A stretch of 39,994 bases of DNA from an uncultured Atopobium sp. (GTDB taxonomy: Bacteria > Actinomycetota > Coriobacteriia > Coriobacteriales > Atopobiaceae). This document shows, piece by piece, positions 1-8,004 of the stretch. Numbering within the stretch: position 1 is the first letter of the stretch; the number at the start of each line of letters is the position of its first letter. The DNA lies in contig CALKRF010000136.1 of NCBI GenBank assembly GCA_937990665.1, positions 1 to 39,994 on the forward strand, read 5' to 3'. Both the position numbers and the translations under genes were made by a program. Below the pieces are notes generated by a model that did no database searches, was not told the origin of the DNA, and saw only the letters and a list, made by a program, of their open reading frames with translations.

Positions 1-1072
1 CAATATCAAAAGTCACAACAATCTTGTTTTTACTTACACGAACACGAGGCTCAGTCGTCAAAGAAACGTAGTATTTCTCGGACAACTCAGCAAAACTCTG
101 CTCCATTTTTCGAGAAAAGCTGCTGATATCAGCCTTACTCATCTTGAGACCTCGGTGGTCTTTCATCAGATCAACTTCGCGAGAAACCCCTTCAGGTTCA
201 ACAGTGTGGCTGACTTGTGCATACACACTACGCAAAGGCTTAATCTGCTCAGCAATAATTCTGTGAGCAGTTCTATCTGACATAGAAAGTCCAAGAGACT
301 TACAAACCTCAGAAAGCTCTGTTGCATCTGCCGCTGCTCTAAAGCGCTCAAGAACAGGAACGTTTTCAAAGCCTTCAACAAAGAGTAGGTCAGCGATATC
401 AAGCGTCTGTGCAATTCTGCGGCGAGCGGTAGCAGCAATCTCTGCAGCGGAACCCAGCATTACCTCACACGAGCCTTTGACCTCAAGTGCAAAGTCACAG
501 CAGATACGAATGATGTTATGTGGACCTTTAACGGTTGTTTTGATTCCATCCTCATTCAAACCACATGTTGGCCAAGTGGACTGGTCTACTCGCTCGGAAA
601 TTTTAGTAGTGTCTACCACAACCTGAATAACAGAACCAAGTCCCGGAGCCGAAGCCACAACCTGGGCTGATTCACAGTTTTCTTTGATGGAATAGAGGGC
701 CATGCCTCGACCATGAATTCCCCAACGGTCCATGTGCATGCTCTCAAGCTTTGAAGTTACGCGAGCTTCAAAGATTTTCTCCTGCATGTCTTTTGGAATG
801 CCCTGACCATCATCAAGTATGGTGATGGTTCTGAGCATGCCTTCTTTTGATGTTGCCACATAGATGTGACGGGCGTCTGCATCGCGGGAATTACGTAAGA
901 GCTCGATAACAATATCTTCTACCGAACGGATATCGTGCTTTGCCTGTCTACGCTCTGCCTCTGCTACGCGTAAACGAACGTACCCCGCGCCGAGGGATTC
1001 CTCGACACGGAGTGCGCGTTCACCTCCCATGGAGGCGACAAAACCTGTTAAGTCAGTAGAAGTGGCTGCCAT
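1..1072 (-). CDS. GHKL-type ATPase, partial (3' end outside window)
   Basis: About 357 codons are present and the gene runs off the left edge with no stop. The N-terminal region carries Bergerat-fold ATP-binding motifs: an N-box ELLRNSRDA (about residues 57-65), a G1-like DDGQGIP (87-93) and a G2-like GIHGRGMAL (118-126). These motifs are shared by MutL, Hsp90, type II topoisomerases and histidine kinases. The glycine-rich GIHGRGMAL and the lack of any visible sensor or phospho-acceptor region favour the MutL/Hsp90/MORC side over a histidine kinase. The ATG lies 3 nt after the rny stop, so the gene is almost certainly co-transcribed with rny. The specific function is unknown to me. It is not a normal MutL, because the residues after the ATPase motifs do not look like the MutL transducer domain. 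Confidence is high for the ATPase fold and low for the role. Confidence 0.8.
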   Translation of the reverse strand, partial: MAATSTDLTGFVASMGGERALRVEESLGAGYVRLRVAEAERRQAKHDIRSVEDIVIELLRNSRDADARHIYVATSKEGMLRTITILDDGQGIPKDMQEKIFEARVTSKLESMHMDRWGIHGRGMALYSIKENCESAQVVASAPGLGSVIQVVVDTTKISERVDQSTWPTCGLNEDGIKTTVKGPHNIIRICCDFALEVKGSCEVMLGSAAEIAATARRRIAQTLDIADLLFVEGFENVPVLERFRAAADATELSEVCKSLGLSMSDRTAHRIIAEQIKPLRSVYAQVSHTVEPEGVSREVDLMKDHRGLKMSKADISSFSRKMEQSFAELSEKYYVSLTTEPRVRVSKNKIVVTFDI

Positions 1073-1075
1073 AAA

Positions 1076-2629
1076 TTACTTAGCAACATCCACAGCACGA
1101 GACTCGCGAATAACAACAACGCGAACCTGTCCTGGATATTCCATCTCATCCTCAATCTGCTTAGCAATATCGTGAGCAAGAACAGTTGCCTCGGAATCGC
1201 TAATCATCTGAGGCTCAACCATTACATGAAGCTCACGGCCAGCCTGCATTGCATACGTACGCTCAACACCCTCGTGTGCATTGGAGATAGCCTCAAGCTT
1301 CTCAAGACGCTTGATGTAGTTCTCAGCGGACTCACGACGAGCACCAGGACGTGCAGCAGAAATAGCATCTGAGGCCATAACAAGCATGTCAAGCACGGTG
1401 TTTGGCTCAATGTCTGCGTGGTGAGCTTCAATAGCGTGAACAATCTCAGGACGCTCGCCATGACGACGAGCAAGATCTGCACCAATTACAGCGTGTGGAC
1501 CCTCAACCTCGTGGTCAATTGCCTTACCAAGGTCATGAAGCAGACCAGCGCGCTTAGCTGGAGCAGGCTCAAGGCCAAGCTCTTCAGCCATAATGCCGCA
1601 AAGTACTGCAACCTGAACAGAGTGAGCAAGAACGTTCTGACCGTAAGAAGTACGGTAGCGAAGCTTACCAAGAGTCTTTACGATCTCTGGATGAAGATCG
1701 TGAATACCACAATCAAATGCAGCCTGCTCACCAGCCTCAAGAACACGCTCGTTAACAAGGGCTTCAGCCTTCTTGTAGAGCTCCTCAATACGTGCTGGAT
1801 GAATACGACCGTCTGCAATGAGGTTCTCAAGTGCAACACGAGCGGTCTCACGGCGGACTGGATCAAAACTTGAAAGAACTACAGTCTCTGGAGTGTCATC
1901 AATAACAAGAGAAACACCAGATACCTGCTCGAAGGTACGAATGTTTCTACCCTCACGTCCAATGATCCTACCCTTTAGATCATCAGATGGAATATGGACG
2001 GAAGTTACCGTAATCTCAGAAGCCTGATCTGCAGCAACGCGCTGAATAGCGGTAGAAATAATTTCACGTGCAGTTTTATCTGCCTGTGCACGAACGCGCT
2101 GCTCAGACTCACGAAGAATCATTGCCTCATCGCGAACGCTTTCAGAACGAACTCGAGCAAGAAGCTCATCATGAGCCTCATCTTTTGTAAGAGCTGCAAT
2201 GCGCTCAAGCTCTTGAGACTGCTGAGAAACAAGAGAATCCAAATCGTTCTTACGACGATCAAGCTGGCCCTGAAGGCTGGAGAGCTGATGCTCGCGTTTC
2301 TCTAGTGCATCAGTACGGTGATCAAGGGACTCTTCACGCTGAAGAATACGATTCTCCATGCTACGGAGCTCACTCTTACGCTTCTTCTCTTCTGCCTCTG
2401 CTGCCTGCTTAAGCTGCAGAACTTCTTCTTTAGCCTCGAGAACAGCTTCTTTTTTAACTGTTTCTGCCTGGCGAGCTGCTTCAGAAGCAATACGATCTGC
2501 ATTAGTCTGAGCATCTTTTAACTGCTGTTCTGCAGTTTTAATCTTTGAATTACTAATGTTAGAGAGTACGCCGTATGCAAGGCCCACTCCCACAAGAAGG
2601 CAAATAATGCCCACTGCTGCTAATTCCAT
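1076..2629 (-). CDS. rny: Ribonuclease Y
   Basis: This is a 517-aa membrane-anchored endoribonuclease that starts mRNA decay, close to the roughly 520 aa typical of the family. An N-terminal membrane helix (about residues 3-23) is followed by a long charged coiled coil (about 30-200). A KH domain with GRIIGREGRNIR comes next. The HD phosphohydrolase domain has the metal-binding HD in LLHDLGKAIDHE. The ATG is preceded by GAGGAG at good spacing. The gene has its own promoter (2820-2848) and a long leader with three hairpins, which suggests post-transcriptional control. A GHKL ATPase follows after 3 nt. Together with rnj and pnp, also in this window, it would form the RNA-decay core of a cell without RNase E. 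Confidence 0.97.
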   Translation of the reverse strand: MELAAVGIICLLVGVGLAYGVLSNISNSKIKTAEQQLKDAQTNADRIASEAARQAETVKKEAVLEAKEEVLQLKQAAEAEEKKRKSELRSMENRILQREESLDHRTDALEKREHQLSSLQGQLDRRKNDLDSLVSQQSQELERIAALTKDEAHDELLARVRSESVRDEAMILRESEQRVRAQADKTAREIISTAIQRVAADQASEITVTSVHIPSDDLKGRIIGREGRNIRTFEQVSGVSLVIDDTPETVVLSSFDPVRRETARVALENLIADGRIHPARIEELYKKAEALVNERVLEAGEQAAFDCGIHDLHPEIVKTLGKLRYRTSYGQNVLAHSVQVAVLCGIMAEELGLEPAPAKRAGLLHDLGKAIDHEVEGPHAVIGADLARRHGERPEIVHAIEAHHADIEPNTVLDMLVMASDAISAARPGARRESAENYIKRLEKLEAISNAHEGVERTYAMQAGRELHVMVEPQMISDSEATVLAHDIAKQIEDEMEYPGQVRVVVIRESRAVDVAK

Positions 2630-2670
2630 ACCTACTCCTCAAATGGCGATTACAAAAGTGTTCAGGAGAC

Positions 2671-2793
2671 TTTAGACACAACAGTATCTAAAGAACCCGC
2701 CATGAGCAGGGTTCATTGGCTGGTCATGCCACATTCAGAGATAGATCAAATGTATGAGATACCTACTGTATACGTGACGCTGGTTGCCCAGCG
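2671..2793 (-). promoter_or_regulatory. Structured 5' leader of rny
   Basis: Between the predicted transcription start (about 2813) and the rny ATG lie about 180 nt with three consecutive hairpins, in minus-strand order. The first is a 6-bp stem with a GCAA tetraloop (2778-2793). The second is GAACCC/GGGTTC with inner GC/GC pairs (2693-2714). The third is a 9-bp stem containing one U-G pair and closed by UGUU (2671-2692). None has a convincing U-tract, so they do not look like ordinary terminators. I do not recognise a known riboswitch. Autoregulation of rny through its leader is an inference, by analogy with the RNase E 5' UTR. Confidence 0.6.
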
Positions 2794-2819
2794 GAAATGA
2801 GCCTATTCACGGCATATTT

Positions 2820-2848
2820 ATCGTATAGAGCATTGTAACTTTTGTCAA
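2820..2848 (-). promoter_or_regulatory. rny promoter (sigma-A type)
   Basis: On the minus strand, a perfect -35 TTGACA (2843-2848) is separated by exactly 17 nt from a -10 TACGAT (2820-2825). It lies in the 283-nt gap between recX and rny. That gap otherwise holds only the hairpin-rich rny leader, and no clear recX terminator was seen in it. Confidence 0.7.
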
Positions 2849-2912
2849 TAAATAGCAGGTAGGAAAAGTAAAACACACTAATACAACAGACTTATAAGCT
2901 AAGCAAATATAA

Positions 2913-3587
2913 TCATTCAGATGTGGCGTTTTCATCTAAAATCTTTTTAGCAACAGATGATGCTATAGAAAATGAATATCCCTTTGTGGCGAGAAACCTG
3001 ACAAGCTTCTCATAATCATTTTTTCCCGACAGGTGTTTTCTCTGGGCCAAAGAATACGCAACTTCAAATTCATCCACGTCAGAAAAATAAGCGTCAGGCC
3101 ATCCAGGGAGTGTCTCAACTTCAATCCCTTTTTTAGAAATTTCAGTTTTAATTTTAAGAGGACCCCAGCCTTGCGAAATTTTAGAACGTATATAGACGTC
3201 TGCAAAACGACTGTCATTAATCAAACCAACTTCAACAGCCCTCTGCACTGCAGGGTCTCTTACATTCTTCTGATAGCCATCAAGCATGAGCTTTTTTTGA
3301 AGCTCAGCTGTAGAGTAGTCCCTTTTTACAATCAAAGCCTCAATACGAGCTTTAATGCACTGCATTGAAATCTCTTTTAGCTCATATAAAAACTCATTAC
3401 GAGAAGAAGGTGTAAAAACACCATCTTTCTCTTTGTTCTGAAGAGCACGAGCTACTGTTGGAGGGACAAAGAATTCCTCCGTCCCTCCAACTTCAGTTTC
3501 TAAAAATATCTTTGCCTTAGGCTTTGCCTGACCTAGAACTGCTTGTTTCTTTTGTGGAAGCTCAATCGTCCAAGAAATTTCTGACAT
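2913..3587 (-). CDS. recX: Regulatory protein RecX
   Basis: This 224-aa protein is of the RecX family, which binds RecA filaments and limits their activity. The three-helix repeats characteristic of RecX are visible, for example RDYSTAELQKKLMLDGY, then VEVGLINDSRFADVYIRSK and a C-terminal VRFLATKGYSF segment. Its ATG overlaps the recA stop by one base (TAATG), so it is translationally coupled to recA and shares the SOS-controlled promoter. A copy of the recurrent GGCGAGAAA motif lies inside the gene (2988-2996), where the minus strand reads Phe-Leu-Ala. The N-terminal 75 or so residues are weakly conserved. Family assignment rests on the repeats and on the neighbouring recA. Confidence 0.93.
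   Translation of the reverse strand: MSEISWTIELPQKKQAVLGQAKPKAKIFLETEVGGTEEFFVPPTVARALQNKEKDGVFTPSSRNEFLYELKEISMQCIKARIEALIVKRDYSTAELQKKLMLDGYQKNVRDPAVQRAVEVGLINDSRFADVYIRSKISQGWGPLKIKTEISKKGIEVETLPGWPDAYFSDVDEFEVAYSLAQRKHLSGKNDYEKLVRFLATKGYSFSIASSVAKKILDENATSE
2988..2996 (+). repeat. Copy of dispersed motif GGCGAGAAA
   Basis: A perfect nonamer on the plus strand, as GTGGCGAGAAACC, inside recX, where the coding strand reads Phe-Leu-Ala. Confidence 0.7.
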
Positions 3588-4675
3588 TATTCAGCAGAAT
3601 CTTCCGATGCAACTGGAGTGCCAACTTCAGAATCTTCATCAAATACAAGACCACAAGCAACTCGTACCTTGTGATCAATCTCTTCCATGAGATCTGGATT
3701 GGCAGTAAGGAAAGATTTAGCTGCTTCTCTACCCTGGCCAAGACGCTCACCCTCATAGGTAAACCAAGCTCCAGACTTGTTGACAATCTCAAAATCAACA
3801 GCCATATCAAGAATGGAGCCCTCTTTGGAGATGCCTTGACCGTACATAATGTCAAACTCAGCAACCTTAAAAGGTGGAGCAACCTTGTTCTTTACAACCT
3901 TAACGCGAACACGGTTACCAACGTTTTCTCCGTTAACCTTAATGCTGTCAACGCGGCGAATATCCATACGGACAGTAGAGAAGAACTTAAGAGCCCTACC
4001 ACCAGAAGTGGTCTCTGGGCTTCCAAACATAACGCCAATCTTCTCTCTAAGTTGGTTAATGAAAATACAAAGCGTATTAGACTTTGAAAGAGAGCCAGCT
4101 AACTTACGGAGAGCTTGACTCATGAGACGAGCCTGAAGGCCAACGCTAGAATCGCCAATTTCTCCCTCAATCTCTGCACGAGGAACAAGAGCGGCAACAG
4201 AGTCTACAACTACAACATCAATGGCGCCTGAGCGAACAAGCATGTCACAAATTTCTAGAGCCTGCTCACCAGTATCTGGCTGAGAAATTAAAACATCATC
4301 AATATCAACGCCAATACGAGCCGCATAACCTGGGTCTAGTGCGTGCTCTGCGTCAATAAAGGCAACAACACCACCGAGAGCCTGAGCTTCTGCAAGAATT
4401 TCTAGTGAAAGTGTTGTCTTACCAGAGGACTCTGGGCCATAAATCTCTACGATACGACCGCGAGGAACGCCGCCAATACCCAAAGCTGCATCAAGAGCAA
4501 GTGAGCCAGTTGGAATAGCTTGAATATCAAAGGCAGGACCACCCTCACCTAAACGCATAATAGCGCCTGCACCAAATTTCTTCTCAATCTCTGCAGTGGT
4601 TGAAGAGATAACCTCATCTCTCTCATCACCAGTAGTACGAGCTTTAATCTCTTTTGAAACTGACTTTTTAGCCAT
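3587..4675 (-). CDS. recA: Recombinase RecA
   Basis: This is a 362-aa DNA-dependent ATPase for homologous recombination and LexA autocleavage. The Walker A motif GPESSGKT is at about residues 80-87. FIDAEHALDP, a Walker B segment VVVVDSVAALVPRAE, and the NQLREKIGVMFGSPETT segment are all typical of RecA. The ATG is preceded by AAGGAG. Upstream lies a near-consensus promoter with an SOS box in the spacer. The recX start overlaps the stop codon. The length and sequence are ordinary, with no intein. Confidence 0.99.
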   Translation of the reverse strand: MAKKSVSKEIKARTTGDERDEVISSTTAEIEKKFGAGAIMRLGEGGPAFDIQAIPTGSLALDAALGIGGVPRGRIVEIYGPESSGKTTLSLEILAEAQALGGVVAFIDAEHALDPGYAARIGVDIDDVLISQPDTGEQALEICDMLVRSGAIDVVVVDSVAALVPRAEIEGEIGDSSVGLQARLMSQALRKLAGSLSKSNTLCIFINQLREKIGVMFGSPETTSGGRALKFFSTVRMDIRRVDSIKVNGENVGNRVRVKVVKNKVAPPFKVAEFDIMYGQGISKEGSILDMAVDFEIVNKSGAWFTYEGERLGQGREAAKSFLTANPDLMEEIDHKVRVACGLVFDEDSEVGTPVASEDSAE

Positions 4676-4704
4676 GGATTCTCCTTGCTCTTTTTGTTAC
4701 TAGA

Positions 4705-4733
4705 ATAATATAAGAACAGACGTTCTATGTCAA
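4705..4733 (-). promoter_or_regulatory. recA promoter
   Basis: On the minus strand, -35 TTGACA (4728-4733) and -10 TATTAT (4705-4710) are separated by 17 nt, which gives a start point about 25-30 nt before the recA ATG. The SOS operator lies within the spacer. Confidence 0.8.
4714..4725. promoter_or_regulatory. LexA (DinR-type) SOS box of recA
   Basis: The sequence GAACAGACGTTC matches the Gram-positive/actinobacterial SOS core GAAC-N4-GTTC exactly, and its inner bases fit RNRY. It lies between the -35 and -10 elements of recA, so LexA binding would block RNA polymerase. No lexA gene is in the window. Confidence 0.85.
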
Positions 4734-4863
4734 CGTCAAACATATACTCTATAGAGGGAATTTGTCTGAATTCTTACCTCTATTTTTCTGCTCTTGAGCA
4801 GCTAATTTCTTCTTAATTCCAAATTTGACTGTATAAGTCCTGCATAGTCGCAGAAAATAAGAA

Positions 4864-4887
4864 GCTCAAAACAAACTAGTTTTGAGC
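4864..4887 (-). terminator. Intrinsic terminator after cinA/pncC
   Basis: A 9-bp stem GCTCAAAAC/GTTTTGAGC with a 6-nt loop is followed on the minus strand by a T-rich tract (4850-4863). It lies 20 nt after the stop of the last gene of the rnj-to-cinA operon and separates that operon from recA. Confidence 0.8.
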
Positions 4888-4907
4888 CTCCCTATTAAAA
4901 TCGAATT

Positions 4908-5405
4908 TTAAGCCTTCACAATTGCTTCATGAATTAATTGTAAAGCCTGCAAAACAGCAGCTTCTCGCACCTGTTCCCTATTACCAGAAAAATGTTTGCA
5001 TACCGTATGGGTAAAGTTTTTGCTGTTAATACCAAACCAAACTGTTCCAACTGGTTTACCAGGTTCTTCTCCTGTTGGTCCTGCTATTCCTGTAACGGAA
5101 ACTGCAATATCTGATCCAATAACGTCTCTAACGCCCGAAGCCATTTGAGCTGCGCAGGGCTCAGAAACAGCGCCAAGAGACGGTTCATCAAAAATGTCTT
5201 TTGAAACGCCTAATACCTTTTGCTTAATCTCAATGGTATAGCTTACAACAGAGCCCTTAAGCACGCTTGATGATCCAGAGATGGCTGTAAGAGCGCCTGC
5301 AACAAGTCCTCCCGTACAAGACTCGGCGGAAGCAACGGTAAGACCTGATGCGAGGGCATCTGAAATAACACTTTGAGCTTCTTTGAGAACTTCTTCAGAG
5401 AACAT
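4908..5405 (-). CDS. cinA: CinA C-terminal domain protein (nicotinamide-nucleotide amidase, PncC)
   Basis: This 165-aa protein consists of the CinA/PncC amidase domain alone. That enzyme converts nicotinamide mononucleotide to nicotinate mononucleotide in pyridine nucleotide recycling. Diagnostic segments are AESCTGGLVAGALTAISGSS, GSVVSYTIEIKQ and AVSVTGIAGPTG. The N-terminal MoCF-like domain of full-length CinA is missing, as in many bacteria. I chose the ATG at 5405 because GAGG lies 6 nt before it. A longer reading from 5438 lacks that spacing. The gene is last in the operon that includes pgsA and sits just before recA, an association often seen in Gram-positives and behind the old name competence/damage-inducible. 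Confidence 0.92.
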   Translation of the reverse strand: MFSEEVLKEAQSVISDALASGLTVASAESCTGGLVAGALTAISGSSSVLKGSVVSYTIEIKQKVLGVSKDIFDEPSLGAVSEPCAAQMASGVRDVIGSDIAVSVTGIAGPTGEEPGKPVGTVWFGINSKNFTHTVCKHFSGNREQVREAAVLQALQLIHEAIVKA

Positions 5406-5467
5406 GATCTTCCTCACTTTTAATAAGATTTGATACAAAAGCGGCGCCTCAGAGAGACGCCATCTTG

Positions 5468-6073
5468 TTAAACTTCAGCAATGTATTGCCACGACTTTAC
5501 AAAGTAGTCAATTCCTGACCAGGCCGTTAGAACTACTGCAACCCACATGGATGCGTTGAAGATAAAGAGCAAAACATCCTGAATCATTCCACCAGGAATA
5601 CTAGGCAAGAAGAGTAAACCACAGATAGCAACCATGGTTGTTGCGGTCTTCCACTTGCCCAAGTCAGAAGCTGCAATAACAACTCCCTTTGAAGCAACAA
5701 CCATTCTAAGGCCCGATACCAAAAACTCACGTGCAACAATCACTAAGAGCACCCATGGAGAAACCATATGCCACTCTAGTAGTACAAAAAGAGCTACAAC
5801 AACAGCGAGTTTATCGGCAATTGGATCTAAGAACTTGCCAAAGGTAGTAACTTCATTTCTACTACGGGCAAGGTAACCATCAAGCTTATCGGTCAAAGAA
5901 ATAACAACATAGCCGATAAAGACAAGAAAAGCTCCAAGTTTAAAACCAGGTGTTGCCAGAGAATCTGCCAGAGATACACCTAAAAGCTGCGCCAAGAGAA
6001 GCCAAAAGGGCACTAAGGCCACACGAGCACAGGTAACAATATTTGCAGGTGTCCAAATTGTCTTTGATGACAT
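5468..6073 (-). CDS. pgsA: CDP-diacylglycerol-glycerol-3-phosphate 3-phosphatidyltransferase
   Basis: This 201-aa integral membrane enzyme makes phosphatidylglycerophosphate, the precursor of phosphatidylglycerol and cardiolipin. The CDP-alcohol phosphotransferase signature is clear: DGYLAR, then a glycine eight residues on (FGKFLDPIADK), with the spaced aspartates that bind metal and CDP. Several hydrophobic helices are visible, including VALVPFWLLLAQLLG and FVLLEWHMVSPWVLLVIV. It lies between rimO (13 nt upstream) and cinA. The WTPANIVTCARVALVP N-terminus is typical of PgsA. Confidence 0.96.
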   Translation of the reverse strand: MSSKTIWTPANIVTCARVALVPFWLLLAQLLGVSLADSLATPGFKLGAFLVFIGYVVISLTDKLDGYLARSRNEVTTFGKFLDPIADKLAVVVALFVLLEWHMVSPWVLLVIVAREFLVSGLRMVVASKGVVIAASDLGKWKTATTMVAICGLLFLPSIPGGMIQDVLLFIFNASMWVAVVLTAWSGIDYFVKSWQYIAEV

Positions 6074-6086
6074 GACCTATCCCCAA

Positions 6087-7493
6087 CTAAACGGTTTTCT
6101 CGCCAGACTGTGTGTCTGTAGTGTCTACGATCTCGCCAATCATTTCATAGCAGAAAGAATCTACCAGATCACAAAGGACAATATCTCCGACTGCGGCCTC
6201 TCCCTCTGCAATGTGAACAGCGCCATCACAGTCTGGAGCCTGGAACCACGTATGGCCGATAAGCTCAGTGCCCTCGTCGGATTCTTCAATTCCGTCAATA
6301 ATGACCTCACAGCGCTCGCCAACGTGACGAGCGGTGGCTGCAAAACCAAGCTGTTCAACAAGGTCAAGCAAGCGCTGAGTGCGCTCAATCTTTACCTCAT
6401 CTGGAACCTGATCAGACATCTTTGCACCCAGAGTTCCCTCTTCTGGTGAATAGGTAAAGACGGATGTGTAATCAAACTCCTGCTCCTGAATGAAGTCGTA
6501 GAGCTCATCTGATTCATCATCAGTCTCACCTGGGAAGCCGCACATTCCCGTAGTTCGAAGAACCATGCCAGGAATCTCTGTTCTGAGGCGATCAAAAAGC
6601 TCACGAAGTTCCTGCGTAGAGCCAGAACGACCCATGCGCTTAAGAATGCGCTCGTTGCAGTGCTGAATTGGAATATCAATGTAAGGCAGAACCTCAGGTG
6701 TATCGCGAATGGTGCTGATGAGCTCATCGGTCATACCTTCTGGCTGCAGATACAAAACGCGAATCCATCCCTTATAAGGACGGACTACCTCAGCAACCTG
6801 CTGCATAAGCTTGGCAAGCGTTGGCGTCTGACCATCTGCTGTATCAGGCATATCCGAACCCCAGATACCGGTGTCCTGGCCAATCAGAATGACCTCACGG
6901 ACACCGCCCTCCATCAGCTCATGCACCTCTTGAAGAATCTCTTCAGCGGGTCTTGAGTGATAGTGACCACGAATGTACGGAATGGCGCAGAAAGCGCAGA
7001 ATCTATCACAGCCCTCGGAAATCTTTACAAATGCACTGGCGCCATCAATAGTACGCAGCATTCCATGGGCAGCCACAATAGACTGTGTAGGCTCAGGGAT
7101 ATTCAGAACGTCTGCAACAACGCTGACAATGCCATCTTCTTGATCTGCCGGAACAAACGCAGCAACTTCAGGGAGCTGTTCGTTAAGCTCTGCGCCGTAC
7201 CTGGAGGGAACGCAGCCACACATAATAATAGGCAACTTGCGCACTCCCTCGGAAGCGCCTTCAGCAATCTCAAGCGTAGTCTCAATGGACTCCTCTGTTG
7301 CTGAGGCCAAGAATGAACAGGTGTTGATAATTGCAACGTCTGCTGAGTCTGGATCTGCAACTTCACCAAAACCAGAAGCTAAAAGACGCGCACGCATGCG
7401 ATCTGTATCAACCTCGTTTTTAGCGCATCCTAACGTGATGTATAGGACGTTGTAGCCCCTATCGATAGTTGTTGAACTGGAGGGGCTGGCCAT
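6087..7493 (-). CDS. rimO: Ribosomal protein uS12 methylthiotransferase RimO
   Basis: This 468-aa radical-SAM enzyme would methylthiolate an aspartate of ribosomal protein S12. The N-terminal UPF0004 domain supplies three cluster cysteines (ITLGCAKNEVD, NTCSFLASA, GCVPSRY). The radical SAM loop is CDRFCAFC. LIGQDTGIWG and LYLQPEGMTDEL favour RimO over MiaB. A TRAM domain ends the protein. I chose the ATG at 7493 because AAGGAG lies 7 nt upstream. A longer reading begins with TTG at 7517 without support. The start lies 35 nt inside the end of yajQ, so the ribosome-binding site is in yajQ coding sequence. A GGCGAGAAA copy encodes Gly-Glu-Lys near the C-terminus. Confidence 0.95.
   Translation of the reverse strand: MASPSSSTTIDRGYNVLYITLGCAKNEVDTDRMRARLLASGFGEVADPDSADVAIINTCSFLASATEESIETTLEIAEGASEGVRKLPIIMCGCVPSRYGAELNEQLPEVAAFVPADQEDGIVSVVADVLNIPEPTQSIVAAHGMLRTIDGASAFVKISEGCDRFCAFCAIPYIRGHYHSRPAEEILQEVHELMEGGVREVILIGQDTGIWGSDMPDTADGQTPTLAKLMQQVAEVVRPYKGWIRVLYLQPEGMTDELISTIRDTPEVLPYIDIPIQHCNERILKRMGRSGSTQELRELFDRLRTEIPGMVLRTTGMCGFPGETDDESDELYDFIQEQEFDYTSVFTYSPEEGTLGAKMSDQVPDEVKIERTQRLLDLVEQLGFAATARHVGERCEVIIDGIEESDEGTELIGHTWFQAPDCDGAVHIAEGEAAVGDIVLCDLVDSFCYEMIGEIVDTTDTQSGEKTV
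6096..6104 (-). repeat. Copy of dispersed motif GGCGAGAAA
   Basis: A perfect nonamer on the minus strand near the 3' end of rimO, read as Gly-Glu-Lys and extended to GGCGAGAAAACC. Confidence 0.7.
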
Positions 7494-7956
7494 AGTCTTT
7501 CTCCTTAAGGCTTGCAATCACAGACTGAAGAACATCGCGAGAAGCGCTAGAAACACGCAGCTTATCGCCCTCAACGGTTGCCTTAGTCTTAACTTTCATA
7601 TCACGAATATCTTTAGCAATCTTCTTGGCTGTTTCCTGGTCAATTCCAGAAACAATTGAGCCAATCTGACGCACGGTAGAACCTGCTGCAGGAATGGGGT
7701 CTCCCCAACGAATAGCAGTAAGATCAATTCCTCGCTTTACCAGCTTGGAGCCAAGAACATCCCTCACCTGAGATGCAACAAAGTCTGCAGGAGCCTCAAT
7801 AGTGAACTTGCCCTCTTTTTTAGAGAGCTCAAGTGTTGCACCAGAATCTTTAAGATCATAGCGCTGCGTTAGCTCACGAGCTGCCTGCTGAAATGCATTA
7901 TCAACTTCCATCATGTCTACTTCAGACACAACGTCAAAGCTTGATTCTTTAGCCAT
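7459..7956 (-). CDS. YajQ family nucleotide-binding protein
   Basis: This 165-aa protein covers the whole YajQ/DUF520 family (about 160-165 aa), which has two ferredoxin-like domains. Family members have been reported to bind nucleotides, and some Gram-negative ones bind cyclic di-GMP. Typical segments are SSFDVVSEVD at the N-terminus, QRYDLKDS, and GIDQETAKKIAKDIRD in the middle. The ATG follows GGAGGGGAA. The gene sits between rodZ and rimO, overlapping the rimO start by 35 nt. A perfect inverted repeat (7975-7996) lies just upstream. The ligand in this organism is unknown. Confidence 0.93.
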   Translation of the reverse strand: MAKESSFDVVSEVDMMEVDNAFQQAARELTQRYDLKDSGATLELSKKEGKFTIEAPADFVASQVRDVLGSKLVKRGIDLTAIRWGDPIPAAGSTVRQIGSIVSGIDQETAKKIAKDIRDMKVKTKATVEGDKLRVSSASRDVLQSVIASLKEKDYGQPLQFNNYR

Positions 7957-7974
7957 TTCCCCTCCGTATATTCA

Positions 7975-7996
7975 GGGCGAGAAGAACTTCTCGCCC
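7975..7996. repeat. Perfect inverted pair of the GGCGAGAA motif
   Basis: GGGCGAGAAG, two bases, then CTTCTCGCCC form an uninterrupted 10-bp inverted repeat in the 48-nt gap between rodZ and yajQ. It can form a strong hairpin in RNA on either strand, but neither side has a terminator T-tract. Each arm is a copy of the motif that recurs through the window. Confidence 0.8.
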
Positions 7997-8004
7997 CATG
8001 GCGT

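Noticed and set aside
4748..4801. Short palindromes CTCTATAGAG (4748-4757) and CTGCTC-TT-GAGCAG (4788-4801) upstream of recA
   Set aside because: They are short, have a tiny or absent loop, and show no placement relative to a promoter that would make them functional.
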